From a virus, in IMG/VR virus record IMGVR_UViG_3300020463_000030, positions 1 through 51,854 of that record: a DNA stretch of 51,854 nt; one strand, written 5' to 3'. A program made the position numbers and the translations under genes. The stretch's first letter is position 1. Each line of letters starts with the position of its first letter. The notes below the pieces were generated by a model that was not told the origin of the DNA, ran no database searches, and worked only from the letters and a program-made list of their open reading frames with translations. Below are positions 6,621 to 14,571 of the stretch, in pieces.

Positions 6621-8948
6621 TTAAAATGACCAAGTGTATTTTACACTAGCATTCTTATCACCGCTTTGACTTACGGCACTACTAACTTTAATTTTAGTAT
6701 TAGTATCTAAAACAAAGTTGTAATTTGCTTTTAAGTAACCATTTACGTGTGTTGGCAACTTGAATTTATGTTCTGTGTATTGTAGGTTACCTCTCATGTC
6801 AATACTAGTAGGAACAGTTGCTTTAACATTACCTTTAAGCATAACAGGATGCACTCCAGCACCAAGTTCTAAGCCACCTGTTTTGTAACCTAGCTCGGTC
6901 CATGCACCAACTTGGTCACTTACATCAGTTATTAAACCTTTAGTAAAGTTTGTTTTAACATGCATTAGACTCGCTTTAGCAGTAAACCCACCTTGCTTGT
7001 AACTTACAACGGTGTCAATTATGTTTGTGTGCTGAACTTCTCCCCATACACCGGAGAAGCCCATCCAAGGATTACTATTTAACTTTGACATATGCAAACT
7101 GTATGTTGTACCATAACCAGTTTGTTCGTCTGCATTAGACCACATGTTGTAGCCCATTGTAAACTGTTGCGACTCGTTGTCAACACCTGCAGTAACACCG
7201 TCAACAGTTCTAGTGTTAAAACTAGCAATACTGTTAAACATTGTTGCACCGTCTGTGTCAAAGTTAGTCGGCGCAAGATTCACTGCATAGTTTCTGCCAA
7301 TATCATCCATTGCTTGACCAGTTATATCACCAACGTTAAAACCATATATACTACCGTTTAAAGCTAAGCCGCCCATTTGCAATGTACCAATTGGTTGGAA
7401 TGCTTTGTTGATATCAATAATAGTACCACCCATGAAAGACTGTCCAGTATCACTAAGTGCTTGTGTAGCCTGTGCATCACTCAAGTAACTCCATGCATTT
7501 TGTATCATATTAATTGCAGTGCCTGCGGCAATAGTTGTGCCATCTAATCTACTCATGAATACCTTAAGTTTAGTATCAGTCCCGCCAACACCAGCACTTG
7601 CCCACGTAACCAAATACTTGTTGCCATCATCGCCTGTAAAAATATTAACAGTTGAACCAAGTGTAGTGTCGCCACTTATACTTGTAACATCATCCATAAA
7701 ATCTGTTAGTACATTCTGATATGCTGCCACATACTTGTTATCTGTTGTTTTAAGCAAAAACTGGTGACTATCGTTTGTTCCATGTGTTCCGCCACTTACT
7801 AGTATATCCGTTTTACCATCACCATTGATATCAAAGAATCTTGGTTTGTATGTACTTGATGTATCACTTTGGTAACCAATCAATGTTGCACTTGATGTGT
7901 CAGTAAATGTACCGGTACCATCGTTTTGTAAAAACTGTATTTCACTTTGTTTTGTACCGCCATCGGAATCCAAACTAAACACAATTACATCAGCATTACC
8001 ATCTTCGTTATAGTCATGATTGACAACTCTCACATGGTGTTCTGTAACTGCATTACTCGCTGGTAAGTCTTTTATCCAAGTATAATTTGCACCACCACCT
8101 GTAAAATCTACACTGTAAAGTTTAGTTTTCTTTGTGTTATCGCAACTTGCACCATTTCCGTTTGAAGGACATTGTGCATCTGTAAGAATAATCTCATTGT
8201 TACCACCGTTGTTCATAAAGTTACCAATTGCGGCACCTGAACCACCTAGTCTCATGTCACCAAATTGACCTCTGCTATCTACTTTAGCATCAAAGCCATT
8301 TACTTGATTGTTTACAAGAACGGTACTGTTATATCCATAGTCAGTTAAGAATATATCTTTGTAACCATCATTGTTAAGGTCGCCAACATCACTACCATGT
8401 GACCATATGTTTGCAGTTGGAATATCAACCCTTGTGAAGTTACTGCCATTGTTCTTAAAGAATGTAGCAGGACCATATGATGCCATATCTTGCGAATGGG
8501 CAACAATCATGTCTTGTTTACCTGTGTTAAAAAAGTCTGCAAACTTAACATCAGGCTCTGTACCTAGTATTTCATTATCTGTGCCTGAAAACCACTGTGC
8601 GGTTTTGTCTACTAACTGTCCGTTTGCAAAACTGTGTACACTTAGTTTGTTTTTATTAACAGTACCATCAAATGGCATAGTTTCTCTACCAGCAATAACC
8701 ATGTCATCATTGGCACCGTCACCATCTAAGTCTGTTATAAACGTATCACCTACGAAATTTTTGTTTGAATTAGCACCTGCCATTGGATCAACAGTTGCTT
8801 GTTGAACTGGTCTTTGATATACTAAACTTGGACTTGGATTATTTGGTGTGTAGCCTCCGCCACCTCCACCACCGCCCCCACCGCCACAAGCGGAAAGGGC
8901 TGTTGCACCTAGTAGTGCAATCACTATTTTACTGTTTTGTTTATTCAT
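6621..8948 (-). CDS. FG-GAP/VCBS-repeat lipoprotein with C-terminal beta-barrel
   Basis: 775 residues. A signal peptide ends in the lipobox LSAC (C21), followed by a run of glycines and a PNNPSPS linker, typical of surface-exposed lipoproteins. About residues 55-470 hold Asp/Gly calcium-binding repeats of FG-GAP/VCBS type (DLDGDGANDD, DLNNDGYKD, DYNEDGNAD, DINGDGKTD). The last ~220 residues alternate polar and aromatic residues and end in YTWSF, the C-terminal aromatic signature of outer membrane beta-barrels, so the whole resembles an autotransporter or porin-like surface protein. This is bacterial rather than virion architecture. A strong sigma70-type promoter and AGGAGA Shine-Dalgarno precede it, suggesting early expression from host RNA polymerase. 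Candidate roles are superinfection exclusion, surface remodelling or adhesion; none is proven. Confidence 0.85.
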   Translation of the reverse strand: MNKQNSKIVIALLGATALSACGGGGGGGGGGGYTPNNPSPSLVYQRPVQQATVDPMAGANSNKNFVGDTFITDLDGDGANDDMVIAGRETMPFDGTVNKNKLSVHSFANGQLVDKTAQWFSGTDNEILGTEPDVKFADFFNTGKQDMIVAHSQDMASYGPATFFKNNGSNFTRVDIPTANIWSHGSDVGDLNNDGYKDIFLTDYGYNSTVLVNNQVNGFDAKVDSRGQFGDMRLGGSGAAIGNFMNNGGNNEIILTDAQCPSNGNGASCDNTKKTKLYSVDFTGGGANYTWIKDLPASNAVTEHHVRVVNHDYNEDGNADVIVFSLDSDGGTKQSEIQFLQNDGTGTFTDTSSATLIGYQSDTSSTYKPRFFDINGDGKTDILVSGGTHGTNDSHQFLLKTTDNKYVAAYQNVLTDFMDDVTSISGDTTLGSTVNIFTGDDGNKYLVTWASAGVGGTDTKLKVFMSRLDGTTIAAGTAINMIQNAWSYLSDAQATQALSDTGQSFMGGTIIDINKAFQPIGTLQMGGLALNGSIYGFNVGDITGQAMDDIGRNYAVNLAPTNFDTDGATMFNSIASFNTRTVDGVTAGVDNESQQFTMGYNMWSNADEQTGYGTTYSLHMSKLNSNPWMGFSGVWGEVQHTNIIDTVVSYKQGGFTAKASLMHVKTNFTKGLITDVSDQVGAWTELGYKTGGLELGAGVHPVMLKGNVKATVPTSIDMRGNLQYTEHKFKLPTHVNGYLKANYNFVLDTNTKIKVSSAVSQSGDKNASVKYTWSF

Positions 8949-8980
8949 TGTAAAGTCTCCTATTCTCTAACAATATAATC

Positions 8981-9008
8981 AGTATAGCATAGTATTAGAC
9001 ATTGTCAA
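8981..9008 (-). promoter_or_regulatory. Sigma70-type promoter for the FG-GAP lipoprotein gene
   Basis: Minus strand: TTGACA at 9003-9008, a 16-base spacer, and TATACT at 8981-8986. The -35 is a perfect consensus and lies inside the end of the neighbouring gene. Transcription would start near 8974, giving a leader of roughly 26 bases with AGGAGA ahead of the ATG. Confidence 0.75.
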
Positions 9009-9294
9009 CCTTTATCTTCATATCGGCATATTCACGTCTGTAACTGTGTATTAATTCTTCTGTTTCTTTATTTGCAAAGATACCAATGTCATTGATAGGA
9101 TCGTACTCTATGTAACTACGTCTGTCATGCACAGGATGTATGAAGTCAGGTTGACCCCAAACTCTTACTGCACTTACGTACTCATAGCCTCTGAAACCAA
9201 AAAAATGAACTTGTTTACCTCTATACATACACATAGTATAACCGGAATATGCAAAAAGAGCAACCTTTTTTTTTGCAATTTGCATGGCAGTCAT
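8995..9294 (-). CDS. Unknown small protein (99 aa)
   Basis: The frame stays open to a GTG at 9354, but that would run through the riboswitch on the other strand; the ATG at 9294 (or 9285, TAMQIAKKK) is taken as the start. The protein is aromatic-rich (YRGKQVHFFGFRGYEYVSAVRVWG) and ends in a charged helix. It reads like a small conserved phage protein of beta-strand content, but I cannot name it. No clear Shine-Dalgarno precedes either ATG. Its 3' end carries the -35 element of the lipoprotein gene. Confidence 0.5.
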   Translation of the reverse strand: MTAMQIAKKKVALFAYSGYTMCMYRGKQVHFFGFRGYEYVSAVRVWGQPDFIHPVHDRRSYIEYDPINDIGIFANKETEELIHSYRREYADMKIKVDNV

Positions 9295-9302
9295 GCTAAA
9301 TA
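9273..9302 (+). promoter_or_regulatory. Possible promoter for the glutamine riboswitch transcript
   Basis: Plus strand TTGCAA at 9273-9278, an 18-base spacer and TAAATA at 9297-9302. The predicted start, about 9308, falls exactly at the first paired base of the riboswitch, which supports it, although each hexamer matches the consensus imperfectly and the sequence is AT-rich. Confidence 0.4.
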
Positions 9303-9308
9303 TATGTA

Positions 9309-9357
9309 CGTTCACCCGAGAGGGCGGAAGTAGGCAGTCGCTGAAGGAACGCACCTA
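9309..9357 (+). ncRNA. Glutamine-II riboswitch (glnA / Downstream-peptide type)
   Basis: The sequence matches the conserved core of the glutamine riboswitch family: closing helix P1 CGTTC (9309-9313) with GAACG (9347-9351), hairpin CCC-GAGA-GGG (9315-9324) capped by a GNRA-type loop, then the invariant CGGAAGTAGGC strand (9325-9335) and GAAGGAACGC (9343-9352). TAGG (9331-9334) can pair with CCTA (9354-9357) as the pseudoknot. These motifs are known from cyanobacteria, cyanophages and marine metagenomes and bind L-glutamine. CACC at 9352-9355 could alternatively pair with GGTG at 9375-9378 and mask the Shine-Dalgarno, giving a translational switch; that mechanism is inferred. It is followed by a short peptide gene, as in the Downstream-peptide motif. 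Confidence 0.9.
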
Positions 9358-9383
9358 ACCAACTAACTAGGGAGGGTGGCAAA

Positions 9384-9497
9384 ATGACTTACAGACCATA
9401 TCAATGGAAGAAGTTTGTGCAGGCACGAAATGTCGCTAGAGTTCATAGAATACTGAACTTTCGCAAACAGTCTTGCATATGCAAAAAAGCCAGTTAG
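9384..9497 (+). CDS. Riboswitch-controlled 37-aa basic peptide
   Basis: The ATG follows a strong Shine-Dalgarno (GGAGGG, 9371-9376) directly downstream of the glutamine riboswitch. The 37-residue product begins MTYRPYQWKKFVQARN, is strongly basic and largely one amphipathic helix (residues about 8-26), and ends with CICKKAS. Known context: in the Downstream-peptide riboswitch class a short conserved ORF follows the aptamer, and related peptides in cyanobacteria act as glutamine synthetase inactivating factors, basic helical peptides that bind the enzyme. That this peptide does the same to the host enzyme is inference. Its stop overlaps the clpX stop on the other strand by a few bases. It is too short for ordinary ORF calling. 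Confidence 0.75.
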   Translation: MTYRPYQWKKFVQARNVARVHRILNFRKQSCICKKAS

Positions 9498-10702
9498 GCA
9501 GCTAATTTTATTGGTTTCTTAACTAGACCTGGAGTTATTACTACTTCGGTAATATCCTGTTTAGCATATTCTTTTAGGCTAAACATATGCGGCATCAATA
9601 TACGTTCAAGCTCGGCTTGCAAACTTCTTGCTCCAGTTTTACGTGTTGCCGCATTTTTTGCGATTTCAAGAAGTGCTTCGTCGCTAAACTTTAGTTTGAC
9701 TCCGTCTGTTTCGAACAAATAGGTATATTGTGCTATTAAACTATTCTTTATTTCAGTAAGAACAAACTTTAATTGTTCCTCTGTCAGTTCAGTAAGTCCG
9801 ACCCAGGTTGGAAAACGTCCTACAAATTCAGGTATCATGCCAAACTTTACTAGATCATCTGGCTCTAAATCTTCTAATTTACCGTTGTGATTTGTTTTAA
9901 CCTCAACGCCAAAGCCTATACCTGAACCTTCAGCTCTGCGTTTTATCACATCTTCCATCCCAACAAACGCACCTCCTGCTATAAACAAGATGTTTGATGT
10001 ATCTACTTCTACCATTTCTGCTTGTGGATTTTTCCTATTAGCACCTGGAAGTGGCACTCTGCATATTGTACCTTCAACTACCTTTAGCAATGCTTGTTGT
10101 ACACCTTCACCGCTCACATCACGTGTGATACTTGTGTTTTCGCTTTTACGTGATATCTTATCTACTTCATCTAAAAATATAATACCTTTTTGACATTTTT
10201 CAACATTTCCACCTGCGTTACTTAACAGTTTCCCAATAAGTGTTTCAACGTCATCGCCAACATACCCAGCTTCTGTGATGCTTGTTGCATCTGTTACTGC
10301 AAAAGGAACATCTAAATACCTAGCGACTGATTTTGCCAGCAATGTTTTACCACAACCTGTTGGTCCTAATAGTAATACATTTGCCTTGTCTAGTTCTAAA
10401 TCTTTTGATGTATTGTTAATTCTTTTGTAATGGTTAGCAACTGCAACACTTAAAACAATTTTTGCTTCTTCTTGACCAATTACATACTTGTCGAGAAAGT
10501 CTTTTAATTCTTTTGGATTTATTTCTTTAAAATCTAATGCTTTTATAGTATTCCGTGCTAGTTCGGTTAATAGGTCTCCGCATAAGTTTACACACTCGTT
10601 ACAAATAGCAACTTTATCGCCAACAATTAGCTTTTCAACGTCGTTCTTGGCTTTATTACAAAAATTACATTTTTCGTACTGATCTTTATCAACTGTAGCC
10701 AT
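9494..10702 (-). CDS. clpX: ClpX, ATP-dependent unfoldase
   Basis: 402 residues, near the normal bacterial length. N-terminal zinc-binding domain with C12, C15, C34 and C37; Walker A GPTGCGKT (113-120); pore loop GYVG (146-149); Walker B IIFLDEVD (174-181); IGF loop at 262-264, which in bacteria docks into ClpP; sensor-2 TGAR (356-359). All parts for an active AAA+ unfoldase able to dock on ClpP are present, and no clpP is in the window, so the partner is probably the host ClpP. One change: the pore-entrance RKH loop reads RKN (223-225), which could alter substrate choice, including ssrA-tagged proteins. The ATG overlaps the stop of the upstream giant membrane protein gene (TAATG). Confidence 0.96.
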   Translation of the reverse strand: MATVDKDQYEKCNFCNKAKNDVEKLIVGDKVAICNECVNLCGDLLTELARNTIKALDFKEINPKELKDFLDKYVIGQEEAKIVLSVAVANHYKRINNTSKDLELDKANVLLLGPTGCGKTLLAKSVARYLDVPFAVTDATSITEAGYVGDDVETLIGKLLSNAGGNVEKCQKGIIFLDEVDKISRKSENTSITRDVSGEGVQQALLKVVEGTICRVPLPGANRKNPQAEMVEVDTSNILFIAGGAFVGMEDVIKRRAEGSGIGFGVEVKTNHNGKLEDLEPDDLVKFGMIPEFVGRFPTWVGLTELTEEQLKFVLTEIKNSLIAQYTYLFETDGVKLKFSDEALLEIAKNAATRKTGARSLQAELERILMPHMFSLKEYAKQDITEVVITPGLVKKPIKLAA

Positions 10703-12900
10703 TATAAATCACCCTTTTTAAGTTGCTCTTCTATTGCAGTACGTTCTGCATCGTTAAGTAACTCAGGATCGTATTCTCCTGAACCTAGTTTTTCTATTAG
10801 ATGTTGTATATACATATCGTTATATACATAAGACCCAGAAGTTTCTTTGTCTACTTTTATCCATGCTTCGCCGTTAAACTTATGGAGTGTGCTTGGAAAC
10901 ACATCTGTCTTTACATAAGTATCGCCTTTAATTGGATGTGTTGGAAATGCATGACCAAACGTGCTTGTAGCAAATTGTTGTAATTTTTCGTCAGGTTGAT
11001 CAATGTATTGCTCCCAGGGTAAAACATTTGTTTCACCACGTGCTAACATCTGTTCTTGATTCTTCATTGTGTCATCTGGGTTAAGGCGTTTCCATATACG
11101 TTTAGCACGTTTATTAGGATCATCCTCGTCTTCTTCTTTCCATTCAAAGATGTCTTCTTCTACTGCTTGAACTTCTTCTTCTGTCGGGTCTTCATTAAAG
11201 ATTGATTCATCTTGCCGGCCGTCGTTCTCTATAAGTTCTTCTATTTTGCCTTCTTGCTCTATGAACTCTTCTACTGGTTCATCAGCAATATGTTCTACTA
11301 TTTCTTCTTCGACTTCTGGATTAGGCACATATTCGTGTTCATAATTTATAGCAGGCGGAATATTTGTTTCAATTTTATCTTCTGGTTCTGGTAAAACAAT
11401 ATGTTCAACATGCAGTGTACGTTCTAAGGGCCGAGGATCTTGGACAGGTTTTTCAGTATCGATGTCAGTTTTTCCTCCATCAGACTTATCCTCGCTTCTA
11501 GTCTCAGCAGGCTCTTCATCTGCTGGTCCATCCTTATCTGGTTCGACCTGCTCTGGTTCCTCTGGAGCTTCTTGCTCTGGTTCTTGCGAATCCTCTTTAA
11601 CCGGCACAGGGCTCGGCATCGTCGTAACAGTTTCAACTGCTGTCTCCTTATCTTGCCTACGCCAGGCAAATGTTTCAGTCGCGGCTAGTAACATCATAAT
11701 TGCTAGGGGATCAAACACTGCTACTATCAATATGATAACCCATCTCACTGCGGCTTCTAACAAATTCTGATCAGGGTTATCACCATAGATCAATTGGGCA
11801 ATGTATTTAACCGGACCAACCTCTGCCTCAAATTGCCTGTACTGCTTCTCAAAAACGAACTTTTCTTCACGTAAACCGTCGATTTGAGGTTGAATATTTT
11901 CTATGTTAAGTTCAAGTTCTTTTATTCTTTGGTCAACATTTTTGTTACTGCTTCCTGCTTCAAGTGTGTACTTGGCAATATTTGCATTGGCACTGTCTAT
12001 TGTTTTTATAATACTTGCACGTATTTTTTCAACATTTTTTTCAACACCTTTTATTTGTTCAGCAAGACGTTTGTTTATATTTGTTATCTCACGTTGTACT
12101 CGACTGGCTACACCAATTTCAGTTTGTTTTGCTTTTTTAATTGCTTTTTCAAGTGCATCACGTTCAGGCTTTTGTTGTGCCCTAAGTTGATTACCTTTTT
12201 TCACATTGTCTACGTCGGCAGTAAATACTCCACCTTTGGTGGTTCCTTGTGATGTATAAGCGGCAACATCTTTGTCCAATTGTGCAAGCCGTTTTTCCGC
12301 TATTGTTATATCAGCACTTGTACGTTTTTGTGCGTCACCAAGGCGTTTGTTCTGTTGCTCCACTTCTACTGCGGCTTGTGCTCTAAAGCCTTTAATTTTT
12401 GCATTTTCTGCATCTATCTGTGGTTGTATACGTTTGTTTGCCTTATCAATACGTGCTTGTTCACGTAGTATTAGACCATCTATACGTCCTGACGTTTCGC
12501 CTCTGTTTAGCCTTCCAATCTCTGTATTCCAACGTTCTACTTTTGCTTGTGCTCTAAGCAGTTTGTCTTCAATTACTTTAACTTGTTCTATTTGCTCTGT
12601 GCCCATGGCACTTTGTTCAATATGGCTCTTACTTAAAAAGCCAAATATACCCATTGATGTTATAAACATCAGCACTGCTACTGCTGGCACCAAATACAGT
12701 TTCATTACAAATCTAGCACGTTGCCAGTTTTGATGTAGCCAAACAGTACAGGCTAGTTTTGCAACTTCAAGTACACCACCCATAACAATAATAGGTATGA
12801 CAGCCGCCGCAAATATTGCAGTCAGACCGATGATACTGTAGTAAGCGGCAATTCCGCTTAAGGCTAGTGCAACAAATAATATTAGTAAACCTAAGAGCAT
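10702..12900 (-). CDS. Large coiled-coil membrane protein
   Basis: 732 residues. Three hydrophobic segments lie in the first ~95 residues (MLLGLLILFVALALSGIAAY; IFAAAVIPIIVMGGVL; LYLVPAVAVLMFITSMGIFGF), then a coiled coil of about 270 residues rich in K, E, Q and R, a further membrane segment near 385-405 (VIILIVAVFDPLAIMMLL), and a very acidic Glu/Pro/Asp-rich region. The C-terminus returns to a folded domain containing GDTYVKTD and FNGEAWIKVD, reminiscent of tail-fibre-associated modules. Comparable long coiled-coil membrane proteins occur in marine T4-like phages, usually labelled structural or unknown. It could be a membrane-spanning component acting at injection or assembly. Coupled to clpX downstream. 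Confidence 0.7.
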   Translation of the reverse strand: MLLGLLILFVALALSGIAAYYSIIGLTAIFAAAVIPIIVMGGVLEVAKLACTVWLHQNWQRARFVMKLYLVPAVAVLMFITSMGIFGFLSKSHIEQSAMGTEQIEQVKVIEDKLLRAQAKVERWNTEIGRLNRGETSGRIDGLILREQARIDKANKRIQPQIDAENAKIKGFRAQAAVEVEQQNKRLGDAQKRTSADITIAEKRLAQLDKDVAAYTSQGTTKGGVFTADVDNVKKGNQLRAQQKPERDALEKAIKKAKQTEIGVASRVQREITNINKRLAEQIKGVEKNVEKIRASIIKTIDSANANIAKYTLEAGSSNKNVDQRIKELELNIENIQPQIDGLREEKFVFEKQYRQFEAEVGPVKYIAQLIYGDNPDQNLLEAAVRWVIILIVAVFDPLAIMMLLAATETFAWRRQDKETAVETVTTMPSPVPVKEDSQEPEQEAPEEPEQVEPDKDGPADEEPAETRSEDKSDGGKTDIDTEKPVQDPRPLERTLHVEHIVLPEPEDKIETNIPPAINYEHEYVPNPEVEEEIVEHIADEPVEEFIEQEGKIEELIENDGRQDESIFNEDPTEEEVQAVEEDIFEWKEEDEDDPNKRAKRIWKRLNPDDTMKNQEQMLARGETNVLPWEQYIDQPDEKLQQFATSTFGHAFPTHPIKGDTYVKTDVFPSTLHKFNGEAWIKVDKETSGSYVYNDMYIQHLIEKLGSGEYDPELLNDAERTAIEEQLKKGDL

Positions 12901-12907
12901 GTTGTAC

Positions 12908-13135
12908 TTATCTAAAATTGGGCTTGTTTGACAATTTTAACTCCATATACGTTTTAAATGCAAGGTCGGGAATTACGAACCAAATAGTATGAGCATCCAT
13001 ACTCCACGAGGTTTTTTGGAACTTTTTTCGTACTCCACGTTGTCCTTTCCATTCATTACCAAACCATTGTTTCAGCTCTCTAATAATTTCATACCATTGG
13101 TCAATGTAACGTATCTCAAAATAAACCTTGTGCAT
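12908..13135 (-). CDS. Unknown small protein (75 aa)
   Basis: A tryptophan- and lysine-rich soluble protein (WYEIIRELKQWFGNEWKGQRG) with no recognised family. The ATG at 13135 immediately follows the DNA ligase stop, and the gene ends just before the giant coiled-coil gene, so it belongs to the ligase transcription unit. Aromatic and basic content would fit nucleic-acid binding, but this is a guess. Confidence 0.5.
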   Translation of the reverse strand: MHKVYFEIRYIDQWYEIIRELKQWFGNEWKGQRGVRKKFQKTSWSMDAHTIWFVIPDLAFKTYMELKLSNKPNFR

Positions 13136-14520
13136 TAGATTTTCTCGCCTGCTTCAAAACCTCTAAATCTTTCAAAACGAGGAAAACGTAAACTGTATGT
13201 TCCGTCTTGATTCTGTGTTACTGCATCTGCTTTAACTTCAACAATGTAACCAACTAGAGAATCTTTTCTAGTCCAAAAGTCATCCCTATCACTATCAGAC
13301 AGGCCGCTTCCAACGTTAACACGTATGGTACGATTGTCGTCGACACCTTCGCATACAAGAGCTCCCAAACGTCCTTCATTTCTTCCTGTTCCTTCTTCAA
13401 TGTCAATGACCTCCAAGTCTACTGTTATTACAGGCTTCCACTTCATCCAAAATGTACTACGTCTACATTCATATGGAGCATGTTGTTGTTTAATCATAAT
13501 GCCTTCATAGCCTTCTGCAACACAATTGTTTGCATACTGTTCCATAAACTTATGATCTTCTTCGTTATCTAAGTTAAGTTGCTTGCCTTTTACCATAACA
13601 ACATGGTCCATGTTTACTCTATTTACTAAACTTTCTAATGCAAGTAACCGATCAATTTGTTTTGTGTTGCAAAATCCACGTTTGAAATCATCTAGTATCA
13701 TAAAGTCAAATACATTAAACACACTGTCAGTAGCAGTGTGATCCTTTTTAGTAGCACCTCTCATAAGTTCCTGAAAGCTCTTACCAGTAATCTCACCGTC
13801 TATGACCAATGCGTCTGTATCATGCGATCTAAATGTACTTGCAATTTTAGCAAGATCCTCTGCTATGTGAGGAAAGTTTGCAAATTCTTTACCGTTCCTA
13901 CTGTATAACATTACAGTGCCATTTGCATAGATAATTGCAATAGTTCTCACACCATCTAACTTAGGCTCAATCATTACTTCGCCTTTAAGTTTCTTTGGAT
14001 GTCCTTTTGAATCTGTTGCAAGTTGTACTTCAAACACAGGAATCTTCCATTCTGTTTTGCCAACTATCTTGTTAATTGTTTTACTTGTAATGCCGCAACG
14101 TAGGTCTTTTATTAGCACACGTCTAGCAAGTAGATTCCATTGCTCACTGTCAAACTTTTCGCTCATAAGTTCTACTGCTTCTCTAGCCGCATTGCCTGTA
14201 ATAGTTCTTGTACGTAAACTCTCGCATAATCCCCAAAAAGCAACCCAAGGATTTTCTCTGTGTTCATTGCCCTGTGTTTCGGCAACTTGTTTAATGTTGT
14301 ACATAAAATATGGATTGTATGCTAGATAGCAATTGTATAAAAAGCATTCTGCACTGTGACTACCTAGTCTAGCCGCTATTAATGCTTTCTCAATGACACC
14401 TTCTTTGTGTATGCGACTATTACTCTCCTCAAGATCTTGTATCCAATCGCAAGCCACTTGTAATCCATTATAATTTTCTGAAGTATATTTTATTTTGTTT
14501 AGCACGAGTGATGTCTCCAT
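13135..14520 (-). CDS. 30: ATP-dependent DNA ligase (T4 gp30-like)
   Basis: 461 residues, close to T4 ligase (487). Nucleotidyltransferase motif I is EPKLDGVR with adenylated lysine K187; motif III VIDGEITG; motif IV EGIMIKQQ; motif V FWMKWKPV. The N-terminal ~170 residues form the alpha-helical DNA-binding domain typical of T4-type ligases and the C-terminal part is the OB fold (VGYIVEVKADAV). The enzyme seals nicks in replication and recombination. A near-perfect sigma70-type promoter lies immediately upstream, so it is probably expressed early. Confidence 0.95.
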   Translation of the reverse strand: METSLVLNKIKYTSENYNGLQVACDWIQDLEESNSRIHKEGVIEKALIAARLGSHSAECFLYNCYLAYNPYFMYNIKQVAETQGNEHRENPWVAFWGLCESLRTRTITGNAAREAVELMSEKFDSEQWNLLARRVLIKDLRCGITSKTINKIVGKTEWKIPVFEVQLATDSKGHPKKLKGEVMIEPKLDGVRTIAIIYANGTVMLYSRNGKEFANFPHIAEDLAKIASTFRSHDTDALVIDGEITGKSFQELMRGATKKDHTATDSVFNVFDFMILDDFKRGFCNTKQIDRLLALESLVNRVNMDHVVMVKGKQLNLDNEEDHKFMEQYANNCVAEGYEGIMIKQQHAPYECRRSTFWMKWKPVITVDLEVIDIEEGTGRNEGRLGALVCEGVDDNRTIRVNVGSGLSDSDRDDFWTRKDSLVGYIVEVKADAVTQNQDGTYSLRFPRFERFRGFEAGEKI

Positions 14521-14542
14521 TCCTGTTACATATCATACTATT

Positions 14543-14571
14543 AGTATACGACGGTTTTGCTAGATTGTCAA
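14543..14571 (-). promoter_or_regulatory. Sigma70-type promoter for DNA ligase
   Basis: Minus strand: TTGACA at 14566-14571, a 17-base spacer, and TATACT at 14543-14548. The -35 is perfect and the -10 matches five of six. It overlaps the 3' end of the upstream 2OG oxygenase gene. Predicted start about 14536, leaving a leader of roughly 16 bases before the ligase ATG. Confidence 0.8.

Noticed and set aside
7092-7361. Small plus- and minus-strand frames inside the FG-GAP gene
   Set aside because: Thr/Cys/Val-rich shadows of Asn/Asp/Thr codons; complete overlap with a well-supported gene.
11462-12733. Several long open frames on the plus strand opposite the giant coiled-coil gene
   Set aside because: Low-complexity Ser/Leu/Cys/Phe-rich translations that mirror Glu/Lys-rich codons of the minus-strand gene; no Shine-Dalgarno and full overlap.
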